Part shown: positions 34,562 to 43,341 of the stretch, piece by piece
Position numbering within the stretch: position 1 is the first letter of the stretch
How the letters are laid out: each line of letters opens with the position of its first letter
Assembly: GCA_934317215.1 (NCBI GenBank)
Contig: CAKREH010000005.1
Span: 66,336 to 130,335 of the forward strand
Direction of reading: 5' to 3'
Source: an uncultured Roseburia sp.
GTDB taxonomy: Bacteria; Bacillota; Clostridia; Lachnospirales; Lachnospiraceae
DNA length: 64,000 nucleotides
Made by a program: the position numbers and the translations under genes
Notes under the pieces: generated by a model
Database searches by the model: none
What the model saw: the letters and a program-made list of their open reading frames with translations, nothing else
What the model was told of the DNA's origin: nothing

Positions 34562-36394
34562 TTAATCAATGGAAATATGCACTTTCTCTAATTCTTCAAG
34601 TGCCTTCTTATCCGCCACTGACCGTTGCAGCGCCGCCATATCGGTCGGTGCCATGTTCTTCAAGTGATACTCAATGCTGTTTTGTTTTACCCGGACAATG
34701 GTTTCTTTTAGCGCTTTTTCAAACGTTTCTTTGGAATATCCACCGTTTTCTTTGTCTCCTTCTGTCTCTACGCCGCGGATCGTGGCATGAAAAAGCCCTG
34801 CGATCTCGCGCTGTTCTTCTTCATTTTGAAACATACTGACAATTTTTGCCGGGTTGACGGTACCGGTATCCCGATACTGTTCATATAATATTTCCGCCGC
34901 TTTGTGATAAATTTCTTCTGTAAAATCTTCCGGCGAAATATATTTCTCAATCTTAGGAAACAGTCCGGTATGTTCGATCAGCCAGGTCAAAAGCAGTTTC
35001 TGTGACTGTATCATACCGTTTTCTTTTTTCTTTTCGCTGCCCTGTTCTCTCCGAAGTTCTGATCTTTCACGCACAGGAGGTGCACCGCCTGCCGCCATGC
35101 CGATCTTTGCACCATACTGGTTTACCAGTCTGCGCAGATCTTCGATACCGATCATATACTTATCCGCTACCGCAGCAATATAATTATCACGCTCTAATTT
35201 TTCTCCAAACGTGCAGAGTTTTTCTGCAGCTGCGTTGTAAAACTTTGTCTTGCTCTCGGGATCATGCATATCATACTGCTGCTCTAAGATACGGATTTCA
35301 AACATAAAACTGTTTTCCGCCGTATCGATCCGCTTCTGGTATTCCTCCGCGCCGAGTGCCTTGATAAACTCATCCGGATCCTTGTAAGGCTTCATATTGA
35401 TAACCTTCGTGGTAATCCCCACTTCCTTTAAGATCGGGATTGCACGTAGTGCCGCCTTCACTCCTGCGCCGTCACTGTCATAAGTCAGATAGACGTTTTT
35501 CGTGTAACGCTTTAACAGGCTGGCATGTCCGCTTGTGAGCGCCGTTCCCAAAGAAGCAACCGCGTTGTCAAACCCTGCCTGATGCAGGGCGATCACATCC
35601 ATATAACCCTCACACAGAAGAAGCTGTGGTTTCCTGGTGCTCCTTGCAAAATTTAATCCGTAGAGATTCCGGCTCTTATCAAAGATTTTTGTCTCCGGTG
35701 AATTCAGATATTTCGGCTCACCATCCCCCATGACACGTCCACCAAAACCAATAACTTTGTTGTGGACATCCATGATCGGGAACATCGCCCGGTTCCAGAA
35801 CTTATCATACCCGCCGCGCCGCTCATCGATGCTGACTAAACCGGATTCTTTTAGGATGTCATCCTCGTATCCTTTTTTGCGGAGATACCGGTAAAGATCA
35901 TCGCTGTACTGGTCAGAACAGCCGAGACCGAATTTCTGCATGGTCTCATCCGACAGTTCCCGTTTTCGGAAATAGGAGAGTGCACGCGCACCTCTCTCAC
36001 TTCTCAGCAGCATGTAAAAATACTTTGCTGCTTCTTTATTAATTTCAAGCAGTCTCGCACGTCTGTCCGCTTCCTGCCTCTGTGCGCTGGTGTATTCCTG
36101 TTTTGGCAGTTCCACACCGGCACGGTCGGCTAACGCTTCCATTGCCTCGCCAAATGTAAAATTTTCATACTCCATCAGAAATGTAAATACGTTTCCACCC
36201 GCGCCGCATCCGAAGCAGTAGTACATCTGCTTGTTCGGCGACACGGAAAAGGAGCCTGTTTTCTCATTATGAAACGGACAGAGTCCAAAATAGGTACTGC
36301 CCTTTTTCGAAAGACGCACATATTGGGAAATAACATCAACAATGTCATTCCTGGAACGCACTTCTTCTATGATGTCATCAGAATAATACGGCAT
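34562..36394 (-). CDS. dnaG: DNA primase
   Basis: A full 610-residue DnaG. The CHC2 zinc finger uses Cys39, His42, Cys60 and Cys63 (CPFH...CFGC). The TOPRIM core has LCEGYMDVIALHQAGF and the metal-binding YDSDGAG. The C-terminal part that binds the DnaB helicase is present (from about 460). It makes RNA primers for replication. GGAG lies seven bases before the ATG. Upstream lies the 208-bp inverted-repeat element, which separates it from dgt. Confidence 0.98.
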   Translation of the reverse strand: MPYYSDDIIEEVRSRNDIVDVISQYVRLSKKGSTYFGLCPFHNEKTGSFSVSPNKQMYYCFGCGAGGNVFTFLMEYENFTFGEAMEALADRAGVELPKQEYTSAQRQEADRRARLLEINKEAAKYFYMLLRSERGARALSYFRKRELSDETMQKFGLGCSDQYSDDLYRYLRKKGYEDDILKESGLVSIDERRGGYDKFWNRAMFPIMDVHNKVIGFGGRVMGDGEPKYLNSPETKIFDKSRNLYGLNFARSTRKPQLLLCEGYMDVIALHQAGFDNAVASLGTALTSGHASLLKRYTKNVYLTYDSDGAGVKAALRAIPILKEVGITTKVINMKPYKDPDEFIKALGAEEYQKRIDTAENSFMFEIRILEQQYDMHDPESKTKFYNAAAEKLCTFGEKLERDNYIAAVADKYMIGIEDLRRLVNQYGAKIGMAAGGAPPVRERSELRREQGSEKKKENGMIQSQKLLLTWLIEHTGLFPKIEKYISPEDFTEEIYHKAAEILYEQYRDTGTVNPAKIVSMFQNEEEQREIAGLFHATIRGVETEGDKENGGYSKETFEKALKETIVRVKQNSIEYHLKNMAPTDMAALQRSVADKKALEELEKVHISID

Positions 36395-36423
36395 CTTTTT
36401 CTCCTTTCGTTACTTTATTCCTC

Positions 36424-36631
36424 CTGTAATTGCGAAATTTAATTTTATTTTCTCAAAGGCTGTGACAGATTGGCAGTTAAAACGAAAGCACGCTTGCGCT
36501 GCGTGTCGCTCGCAACGGTACTAAGCGACCAAAATACGGTCGCTAAGTGCCGGCGGCTCCCCAGCACTTTCTTATTTATCTGCCAATCTGTCACAACCAC
36601 TTTAGATATACAATAAATTTCGCAATTACAG
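36424..36631. repeat. MITE-like element: long terminal inverted repeats around a hairpin core
   Basis: The outer 18 bases are a perfect inverted repeat (CTGTAATTGCGAAATTTA at 36424-36441; complement at 36614-36631). A second perfect 16-bp pair (TGTGACAGATTGGCAG, 36461-36476 and 36580-36595) lies the same distance inside each end. The core holds a further hairpin, GCGACC/GGTCGC near 36525-36543, and is much richer in G+C than the arms. No ORF is inside. The two nested pairs resemble terminal repeats of a non-autonomous transposon; a clear target duplication is not seen. Confidence 0.65.
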
Positions 36632-36634
36632 TAT

Positions 36635-36718
36635 TAATAACCATCCACCTGCCATGCCATGCGGCATGCCGCAGGCTTTTACTTTCTAATAACCATCTAC
36701 CTGCCATGCCTGCGGCAT
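36635..36718. repeat. Direct duplication of the dgt 3' end
   Basis: The last codons of dgt with the stop (36687-36718) recur almost exactly at 36635-36667, 52 bases further down, with one substitution and one 1-base indel in 33 positions. The downstream copy touches the end of the inverted-repeat element. An 11-bp inverted pair (ATGCCGCAGGC / GCCTGCGGCAT) also spans the region. Confidence 0.75.
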
Positions 36719-37699
36719 AAAGTATTCACTGAATTTCGTGATCGCATACTGGTCTGTCATACCGGAGATGTAATCGCAGACGATGCGCTGCTCTGTTTCA
36801 CCGGCGTCACGCATGCGCAGATATTTTTCAGGGAGAAGATCGATATGTTCCATATAATAAAAGAACAACTGCTCAATCATTGCTTTTGCCTTTGTCTCTT
36901 CCCCTTTTGCCACAGGATTTTTGTAAACATGATCAAACATGAATTTGCGCAGTTCGATCATCGCCTGTTCCACTTCCTCTGACATAATGATATCATCTTT
37001 TCCAACACTGTTGCTGATGATGTTATGTATCAGGGTATTTAAACGCTGTCTTGTCGAAAATCCCAGTGTTTTCCGAAGCTCTGACGGGATATTTTCCTCT
37101 GTCAGTATCTGTGCCCTGATCGCATCGTCAATATCGTGGTTAATATAGGCGATCTTATCCGACAGACGGACGATCTTTCCCTCTAAAGTATGCGGCATCA
37201 GCCTTGTCTGATGGTTTAAGATACCATCCCTTACCTCCCAGGTCAGATTCAATCCCTTACCATCTTTTTCTAACTTTTCCACGATTCTCACGCTCTGTTC
37301 ATTGTGATGGAAACCCTCATCACACAGTTCGTTCAGCATAAACTCCCCCGCATGCCCAAACGGCGTATGTCCCAGGTCATGCCCTAAGGCGATCGCCTCA
37401 ACAAGATCTTCATTGAGCCGCAGTGCCTTTGCGATCGTGCGTGCATTCTGTGACACCTCTAACGTATGGGAAAGTCTGGTTCTGTAATGATCCCCTTTGG
37501 GTGTCAGAAACACCTGTGTTTTATTCTTCAACCGGCGAAATGCCTTACAGTGTAAAATCCGGTCTCTGTCACGCTGGAATACAGGTCTTATATCGCACTG
37601 CTCCTCCGGATCATCACGTCCTCTTGAATGTATACTAAGTGCAGCATACGGACTTAACGTCTCGCATTCCATCCGTTCAATATCTTCCCGTATCGACAT
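36686..37699 (-). CDS. dgt: dGTP triphosphohydrolase
   Basis: About 337 residues. The HD-domain phosphohydrolase motif is spread over LSHTLEVSQNARTIAKAL, GHDLGHTPFGHAGE (His-Asp pair) and a later IAYINHDIDDA, typical of dGTPase-like (YpgQ/Dgt group) enzymes that split dNTPs to nucleoside and triphosphate. The start is the ATG at 37699, seven bases after GAGGAGG; a longer frame up to 37798 has no binding site. The last residues are duplicated downstream. Confidence 0.93.
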   Translation of the reverse strand: MSIREDIERMECETLSPYAALSIHSRGRDDPEEQCDIRPVFQRDRDRILHCKAFRRLKNKTQVFLTPKGDHYRTRLSHTLEVSQNARTIAKALRLNEDLVEAIALGHDLGHTPFGHAGEFMLNELCDEGFHHNEQSVRIVEKLEKDGKGLNLTWEVRDGILNHQTRLMPHTLEGKIVRLSDKIAYINHDIDDAIRAQILTEENIPSELRKTLGFSTRQRLNTLIHNIISNSVGKDDIIMSEEVEQAMIELRKFMFDHVYKNPVAKGEETKAKAMIEQLFFYYMEHIDLLPEKYLRMRDAGETEQRIVCDYISGMTDQYAITKFSEYFMPQAWQVDGY

Positions 37700-37817
37700 G
37701 TTGTTCCTCCTCTTTGGATAACCTGCCACACAGTAATTACAATACATATATTCCGCGTCTTTTTCCGATTTCCTTTTTTTATTACGAATTACTGACAAAT
37801 TTTTATTATTTTTTCAT

Positions 37818-38798
37818 TTAATCATTCTGGAAACGCGATAAATGCTCATATGGCAGGATCAGCCTGCCGCGGTAAAGACCACAGCCGTCATTGATCAGAC
37901 TGTTGTCAATCGCCGCAAACATATTCACATCCAGTTTTGATAATTCAAGCTGCTGCAGTTTCATTCCTCTTTCATATGCCTCATCAAAATAAATGCATTC
38001 TCCTACCGGAATGGCATCACGTCTTGCACGCTCACTTTCCTGTTTCTTCTCGTATCCTAAATGATTTGCCGGTCCAATTTCCGCTATATCATCCATTGTT
38101 TTGGTACGAAGCTGCACTTCCATATAACAATGTGCACTATTGTCAAAAAAAGTAATATGCAGCGACCGGTATCCATCGCATTCCTCATTCACAATATAAT
38201 CCCTGTAGTACGGTTTCACATCTTCACTCATCAAAGGAGAATCACTCAGTTTCACACCGCCTGCCGGCTCTGCTGTAAATCCCCGCTCCTCTAAAAACAC
38301 TTTAAGTACATTTGCAATTTCATATAGATGCCGGATTTCTTCCTGTTCTCTTTCCATTGCATCCCTCACATGACATTTTGGCATTGATATCACAATGCGG
38401 TAAGCGATCAGATCCCTGAAACGGGTCAGCCGCTCTTTTAATTCATCCACCGGCGGATATGCATGATTTTTCAGATAGTAATCATAAACATACTCTACAA
38501 TATATCCGTTAAATTTTGCCTCCGCGCGGATCAGTGATTTGATCCGCCCTTTAAATGTAAAGGAAAGATACGGATACTGTTTTGCCATATACTGATAAAA
38601 TTCCCGAATTTTCTGTGACTGTGCTGTCAGGAAATCATTGTGCTCTAACAATTCCATGATCTGCATCAGAAAATGATAGTGCAGCAGATCCATTTCACTG
38701 TGATTTTCCTCTGCCACACGTTTTAAATCTCCCGAATATTTTTTCAAAATTCGAAATACCGTATCCCCTGAATAAAGATAATCATTTAACGTAATCAT
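37818..38798 (-). CDS. RelA/SpoT-type (p)ppGpp synthetase without hydrolase domain
   Basis: About 326 residues from the ATG at 38798, chosen because AGAGGA lies seven bases upstream; an earlier ATG at 38861 has no binding site. The synthetase core holds KGRIKSLIRAEAK, RFRDLIAYRIV, CDGYRSLH and EVQLRT, the order and residues of active (p)ppGpp synthetases. There is no HD hydrolase, TGS or ACT domain, so it is a single-domain alarmone synthetase, but the helical N-terminal 90 residues and a C-terminal extension make it longer than RelQ/RelP (about 210). It stands alone after the terminator of the Fn3 gene. Confidence 0.88.
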   Translation of the reverse strand: MITLNDYLYSGDTVFRILKKYSGDLKRVAEENHSEMDLLHYHFLMQIMELLEHNDFLTAQSQKIREFYQYMAKQYPYLSFTFKGRIKSLIRAEAKFNGYIVEYVYDYYLKNHAYPPVDELKERLTRFRDLIAYRIVISMPKCHVRDAMEREQEEIRHLYEIANVLKVFLEERGFTAEPAGGVKLSDSPLMSEDVKPYYRDYIVNEECDGYRSLHITFFDNSAHCYMEVQLRTKTMDDIAEIGPANHLGYEKKQESERARRDAIPVGECIYFDEAYERGMKLQQLELSKLDVNMFAAIDNSLINDGCGLYRGRLILPYEHLSRFQND

Positions 38799-38872
38799 TT
38801 TTTCATCCTCTGTTTTTGCATTCTGCACCGCATTGGTATCTATTATAAATGATTTCTCCATAAATGCAAACA

Positions 38873-38895
38873 GCGCGGCATTTTTTCTGCCGCGC
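38873..38895 (-). terminator. Terminator of the secreted Fn3 gene
   Basis: An 8-bp G+C-rich stem (GCGCGGCA / TGCCGCGC) with a 7-base loop lies 15 bases after the stop codon. The T tract on the minus strand is broken (TGTTTGCATTT). Confidence 0.7.
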
Positions 38896-38909
38896 CACTT
38901 TCTGATCTT

Positions 38910-40097
38910 TTATTTGCTGATCTTTACTGATTTTGATTCACTCCATGTACCATCCACTCTGTTGTCATCCTCATCTACTCTGTAAGCTCTGACACGAACA
39001 TAATATTTCCTGCCCTTTTTGAGTTTGGTTAAGGTAACTTTTGTTGTTTTTGCATTTACTTTTTTGACTTTAACATCTTTTTTAAAGTTCTTATCTGTGG
39101 AATACTGTACCTCATATCCCTTTGCATTGCTTACTTTTTTATATGTAACCTGTGCTTTCTTTCCCTTTACATTGGAAAATTTGGAAACTGCTGCTTTTTT
39201 CACTGTGGTAATCTTTAAGTTTACCACACCCATATTGTTCACGCCGGTTTTGTTGAGCTTCGTCGTCATGCTGCCCAAACTGTTTTTATAAGCTTCACTG
39301 CCTGCAATTTCAATATAGTAAGTACCACTCTTTAATGTGACTTCTTTAGAGCAGGCAGAAGTATAATAATTCTCCGAAATGTTCATACGCTCTAAAACAT
39401 TATGATTAGAACGATATACAGTAACACCTGTCTTATCACTCTTAAACACGCTTTCTCCCAGCGGATTCTCCAGTGAAAGATTCAGTCTTGCTGCTGTATC
39501 ACCTGACACCTTAAATTTAAACCAGCTTTTTCTGGTGTTGGAGCTTAAAAATCCGGTTACTTTCTTATCCGTAGAAATCTGTGCTGCACGTGCCCAGGAA
39601 CCATTTTTTGTTCCTGTTACATCCAGATACTGTGCTGCAACCGAAAGGCGGAACTGTCCCTTGCTGTCTCTATTATAAGAGTCTCCCTCTCTTTTTCCAT
39701 AATAAATCCAGTAGCTGCCCGCATCCAGGCATAAATATTTTGTCACACTCTCATTTCCGTCAACTCCGACTACTTTATCTCCGGTAACCAGGTTTGAACA
39801 GTTTGCATCTGAATATACGGCAAATTGATCGATTGCACCAAGAGAGGTCCAATTCTCATGCATAATCGTGGAATACGCAGATACATATACATACGCCGGT
39901 TTATTCAAAGTGAACTGTACCGCATTACTGTAATCTCCAACCGGAACATCATAATTTGTAGACCCAACAGACATCACATCCGTGATATCCTCCACCTGTG
40001 TCACCGCAATCTGCGTTGCTGCTGATACATTCTGTGGAAGCAGGATCATGGCAAATGCCAGAACCATTCCAAGAACATACGTCTTCATTTTCTTCAT
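38910..40097 (-). CDS. Secreted protein with C-terminal fibronectin type III domain
   Basis: A 395-residue exported protein. Residues 1-26 are a clear signal peptide (KKMK start, hydrophobic core, VSAA cleavage). The middle (about 30-290) contains beta-rich repeats with FTLNKPAYVYVSAYS and KSGTYYIEIAGSE, like pre-peptidase C-terminal or carbohydrate-binding beta sandwiches. The C-terminal 90 residues form a lysine-rich Fn3 domain (YEVQYSTDKNF, KKGRKYYVRVRAYR). No sortase motif or membrane anchor is seen. Such proteins are common on the surface of gut Lachnospiraceae. Ligand unknown. Confidence 0.8.
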   Translation of the reverse strand: MKKMKTYVLGMVLAFAMILLPQNVSAATQIAVTQVEDITDVMSVGSTNYDVPVGDYSNAVQFTLNKPAYVYVSAYSTIMHENWTSLGAIDQFAVYSDANCSNLVTGDKVVGVDGNESVTKYLCLDAGSYWIYYGKREGDSYNRDSKGQFRLSVAAQYLDVTGTKNGSWARAAQISTDKKVTGFLSSNTRKSWFKFKVSGDTAARLNLSLENPLGESVFKSDKTGVTVYRSNHNVLERMNISENYYTSACSKEVTLKSGTYYIEIAGSEAYKNSLGSMTTKLNKTGVNNMGVVNLKITTVKKAAVSKFSNVKGKKAQVTYKKVSNAKGYEVQYSTDKNFKKDVKVKKVNAKTTKVTLTKLKKGRKYYVRVRAYRVDEDDNRVDGTWSESKSVKISK

Positions 40098-40232
40098 ATA
40101 GATTTTCTCCTTTTCCTCTTTACTTCTCTAATGTAAAGAAACAATACGATCTCATTTTAGCATATTCTTTTTGTATTTTCTCTATGGAAAAGGTACTATT
40201 TTCGCGGTTTTTAATTTTCTCTGAGGATTCAT

Positions 40233-40290
40233 GTGTCAAAAAGTGGTTTTCAAATTCTTGACTGTCAAATTGTGATCCACCTTTTGACAC
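40233..40290. repeat. Nested inverted repeats upstream of the Fn3 gene
   Basis: Arms GTGTCAAAAAGTGG (40233-40246) and CCACCTTTTGACAC (40277-40290) pair in 13 of 14 positions; inside lies a small palindrome TTGAC-T-GTCAA (40258-40268). It lies between the tRNA terminator and the Fn3 gene, about 140 bases before the latter's start. Confidence 0.55.
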
Positions 40291-40310
40291 CCATGTCTTC
40301 TGCGAGAGAG

Positions 40311-40344
40311 AAAAAAAGAAGCACTGAACTCTCAGCGCTTCTTT
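40311..40344 (-). terminator. Terminator of the tRNA-Leu operon
   Basis: On the minus strand AAAGAAGCGCTGA pairs with TCAGTGCTTCTTT (one G-U pair) around GAGT, followed by T residues. It starts 18 bases after the second tRNA. Confidence 0.92.
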
Positions 40345-40361
40345 CATCTCAACATATAAAA

Positions 40362-40445
40362 TGCAGGAGATGGGACTTGAACCCACACGATATTGCTACC
40401 ACAGGCACCTGAAGCCTGCGCGTCTGCCAATTCCGCCACTCCTGC
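40362..40445 (-). tRNA. tRNA-Leu (anticodon CAG)
   Basis: An 84-base class II tRNA. The acceptor stem GCAGGAG pairs with CTCCTGC, with discriminator A. The anticodon arm CAGGC-TTCAGGT-GCCTG gives anticodon CAG for CUG codons. A long variable arm and GTTCAAGTCC T-arm are present. No CCA is encoded. Confidence 0.96.
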
Positions 40446-40472
40446 GAACCGTCATTCAAAGAAATCTTTTGA

Positions 40473-40557
40473 TGCGGAAGATGGGACTTGAACCCACACG
40501 TTCGCAATGAACACAAGATCCTTAGTCTTGCTCGTCTGCCAATTCCGACACTTCCGC
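40473..40557 (-). tRNA. tRNA-Leu (anticodon AAG)
   Basis: An 85-base class II tRNA. Acceptor stem GCGGAAG pairs with CTTCCGC, discriminator A. The anticodon arm CAAGA-CTAAGGA-TCTTG gives anticodon AAG, read from the DNA. A34 here would have to be deaminated to inosine to read CUC as well as CUU. Most bacteria use GAG instead; A34 outside tRNA-Arg is known only in a minority. Confidence 0.93.
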
Positions 40558-40588
40558 GTATCAATCACTCTCTCGCGACGACTCATTT

Positions 40589-40617
40589 ATAATAACAGAT
40601 AAAAATATATATGTCAA
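40589..40617 (-). promoter_or_regulatory. Promoter of the tRNA-Leu operon
   Basis: On the minus strand a perfect TTGACA (40617-40612), 17 bases and TATTAT (40594-40589), 32 bases before the first tRNA. Confidence 0.88.
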
Positions 40618-40684
40618 CAGTTTTTTTGATATTTTTTTAATTTTTATGACAGTGATATATTTTTATTACATTAAATTTATTTTT

Positions 40685-43336
40685 CTACAGATACTGTCTC
40701 TCAAACATTTCCGCCTTCATCGGCTTTCCAAAATAGAATCCCTGGATCAGCTGAACCTTTGAGCCCATCAGCGCATCTAACTGCTCTTTTGTCTCCACGC
40801 CTTCCACACAGACATTCACATGGATCGCTGTTGCCAGTTCCCCGACCATCTTTACAAACGCATTGGAAAAATCATCTTTTCCGATATCAATGATAAAGCA
40901 TCGGTCGATCTTTATGACATCGATCGGCATCTCCCTGATATGATTTAATGATGAATACCCCGTACCAAAATCATCAAGAGCGACACGCACGCCCAGCTGC
41001 CTGATATCAGCAAGGATCCGTTTCATCCGGCTCATATCGTTGACCGCAAGACTCTCTGTTACTTCCAGTGTCAGATTCTGTGGGGTGATCCTCGTCTCCT
41101 CGATCACATGCGCGATCCGATCCACGATATCATTCTGTAAAAGCTGCACAACGGACAGATTGACATTTACCTTATACTCCGGGTGTCCCATATCATTCCA
41201 GTATTTACAGTGAATGCATGCCTCCCGCAGGACAAATTCCCCGATTGGATTGATCAGTCCTAAATATTCCGCAAGCGGGATAAAATCTGCCGGCGGAATC
41301 AGTCCAAGTTCTCCCGAATTCCAGCGGATCAGTGCCTCCGCGCCGGCACATGGATTTCCCTCTTTTGTGATATTTACGATCGGCTGAAAATATACCTCAA
41401 ACTCACTGAAAGCATTCCTCGTCGCATTGCGCATGTTTTTTTCAAGATCAAGCCGCTTATAGGAAGTCGACTCCACATTATCATCATAAAACTCTATCCG
41501 GTTCTTTCCCGCACACTTTGCAGCATAAAGAGCAATATCAGCTTTTTTGATCAGTTCTTCCACCGTATCCCCGTCTGCCGGGAAGCGAACGACTCCCATA
41601 CTCATCGTACAGTAATAATCTGTCCCTTTTAACATCCATGGTCTGGTAAAAAGCGCTTTGATCTCATCTAAGATCTGCTGGAGCATTGCCATATGATGAT
41701 GTGCCAGTATGATAATAAACTCATCTCCACCCATACGGTAACAGTTATTCTCCACACCAGGGATCCTCTGCAGACTGCCGGAAATATTCTTAAGCAGCAC
41801 ATCTCCATACTGGTGTCCAAGCCCATCATTGATATGCTTAAAGTCATCCAGATCGATGTAAAGAAGTGCTCCCTCACCGCCAAACTCTTTCGTCTGACGG
41901 ATATAACGTTCCAGATCCTGCTCGCAGCGCATTCTGTTGTACAGACCTGTCAGAAAGTCATTGTTTGCCTGGCGCTCGATCTTCTGCTGATACAGTTTTT
42001 TATCTGTCACATCATAAATGGTACAGAGCAGGACTTTTCTTCCATCAACCCAGTTGATCCTGGTACTGTGCAGATCAAACCAGCGGTTCTCCTCCTTCGA
42101 ATAAACTTCCCTGAAATAAAGGCTGTCCTCCGACTTTGCTCCCTGTCTTAAGCATTCTTCAATACCGGTGCTCTGCACATCCCCTCCAAATGCTTTGCGG
42201 AAACGCTGGTTTGTATACAAAATCGTATTTTCCTGTGAATCCATCACATAAATTCCGCATCCCACATTTTCAAGGATTGCTTCTAACGATGCATACGAAC
42301 TGGCAAGTGAATTTTTTGCAATGCGTTTTACCAGTATCGTCTGTATGATTCTTCGAACATCATTGACAAACTTGATTTCTCCGCCATCCCAGATACGCTC
42401 TTTTTCATCCTCACAAAAGCAGACATACATCTCCGTTTTTCCACTGACATCAATTGGAAGAAACAGTCCTGCTTTCATTTTCTGTGTTTCAAACATCCGG
42501 CGGAATGATTCCGGCATCATCGAATCTGCCGAGATCATATACGGCTTTCCATTAAAAAACGGCAGTTCTTCTTTCGGAATACCCTGTGACGATTCCATCC
42601 GCGGTTGTCCTCCCTCAGAACAATACTCGCTGATCATATTGACTGTTGTGCCATCTATATTTTCCCGGAATAAAACAGCTGCCGAAATTTTAAGATACCC
42701 GCATGCTTCTTTTAAGATATCATGGACGATCTTATCAAAACTCTCCTCCGACTCGAGCATACGGACGACCGCTGTCATTGCCTCATTGCGTTTCAATTCC
42801 GTCTCCATCTGGACTTCCGACTCGCGGCTCTTTAAAAATGCCTCCTGTGCGAGAAGCTCCTCTAATTTGACGGCAAACATCTGCTTTGACAGCGTCTCTA
42901 AAAACTCGATCGACTTATAGTAGCGTTCCGGGGTTGTCCGCATCATGTAATCCGGTACCTTGCAGCCGGCATCTCCCATAATGCCTGTTACAATCCAGAT
43001 TGCAGACACCTCTCCGCTCACCTTCACCGCTACCCCGCACATCCGGATTCCATCTGCACCACAATCTTCCTCAACGACACTCTCAATCCTGCTGCCAAGC
43101 AGCCGCTCTAACAGCCCGATATGCCTGTCCATGTCGATCACACCGTCCAGATACTCAAGTTCTTCCTTTGAACCGTATGTTTTCGTCACTTCCGTGCAAT
43201 TTTTATCAAAACATCTTAAATACAGGTTATTTGCGTCGCAAAACCGATCCTGCAGATTTTGCATCAATGATGCATCCAAAAGCATCTGTTCTGATTTCAA
43301 AGAATCATCTTCCTTTTTCCTACTTAAAAATGCCAT
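40685..43336 (-). CDS. GAF-PAS-GGDEF-EAL cyclic-di-GMP signalling protein
   Basis: An 883-residue soluble protein. An N-terminal sensory part includes a helical region and a GAF-like domain (about 165-340), then a PAS domain (about 350-470). The GGDEF domain keeps RMGGDEF (GGDEF at 536-540). The EAL domain starts with AEALIRW (EAL at 667-669) and keeps DDFGTGYSSL and EGVET, so both cyclase and phosphodiesterase parts look intact, though one may be silent in vivo. No membrane segment is seen. It starts five bases after the RNA methylase stop codon, so the two share a message. Confidence 0.9.
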   Translation of the reverse strand: MAFLSRKKEDDSLKSEQMLLDASLMQNLQDRFCDANNLYLRCFDKNCTEVTKTYGSKEELEYLDGVIDMDRHIGLLERLLGSRIESVVEEDCGADGIRMCGVAVKVSGEVSAIWIVTGIMGDAGCKVPDYMMRTTPERYYKSIEFLETLSKQMFAVKLEELLAQEAFLKSRESEVQMETELKRNEAMTAVVRMLESEESFDKIVHDILKEACGYLKISAAVLFRENIDGTTVNMISEYCSEGGQPRMESSQGIPKEELPFFNGKPYMISADSMMPESFRRMFETQKMKAGLFLPIDVSGKTEMYVCFCEDEKERIWDGGEIKFVNDVRRIIQTILVKRIAKNSLASSYASLEAILENVGCGIYVMDSQENTILYTNQRFRKAFGGDVQSTGIEECLRQGAKSEDSLYFREVYSKEENRWFDLHSTRINWVDGRKVLLCTIYDVTDKKLYQQKIERQANNDFLTGLYNRMRCEQDLERYIRQTKEFGGEGALLYIDLDDFKHINDGLGHQYGDVLLKNISGSLQRIPGVENNCYRMGGDEFIIILAHHHMAMLQQILDEIKALFTRPWMLKGTDYYCTMSMGVVRFPADGDTVEELIKKADIALYAAKCAGKNRIEFYDDNVESTSYKRLDLEKNMRNATRNAFSEFEVYFQPIVNITKEGNPCAGAEALIRWNSGELGLIPPADFIPLAEYLGLINPIGEFVLREACIHCKYWNDMGHPEYKVNVNLSVVQLLQNDIVDRIAHVIEETRITPQNLTLEVTESLAVNDMSRMKRILADIRQLGVRVALDDFGTGYSSLNHIREMPIDVIKIDRCFIIDIGKDDFSNAFVKMVGELATAIHVNVCVEGVETKEQLDALMGSKVQLIQGFYFGKPMKAEMFERQYL

Positions 43337-43341
43337 TTTCT

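Noticed and set aside
36424..36631. CRISPR array or simple terminator
   Set aside because: There are no regularly spaced direct repeats, and the two nested inverted pairs over 208 bases lack a T tract after the stem.
40349..40564. 71-residue minus-strand open frame
   Set aside because: It lies wholly over the two tRNA-Leu genes; tRNA structure explains the sequence.
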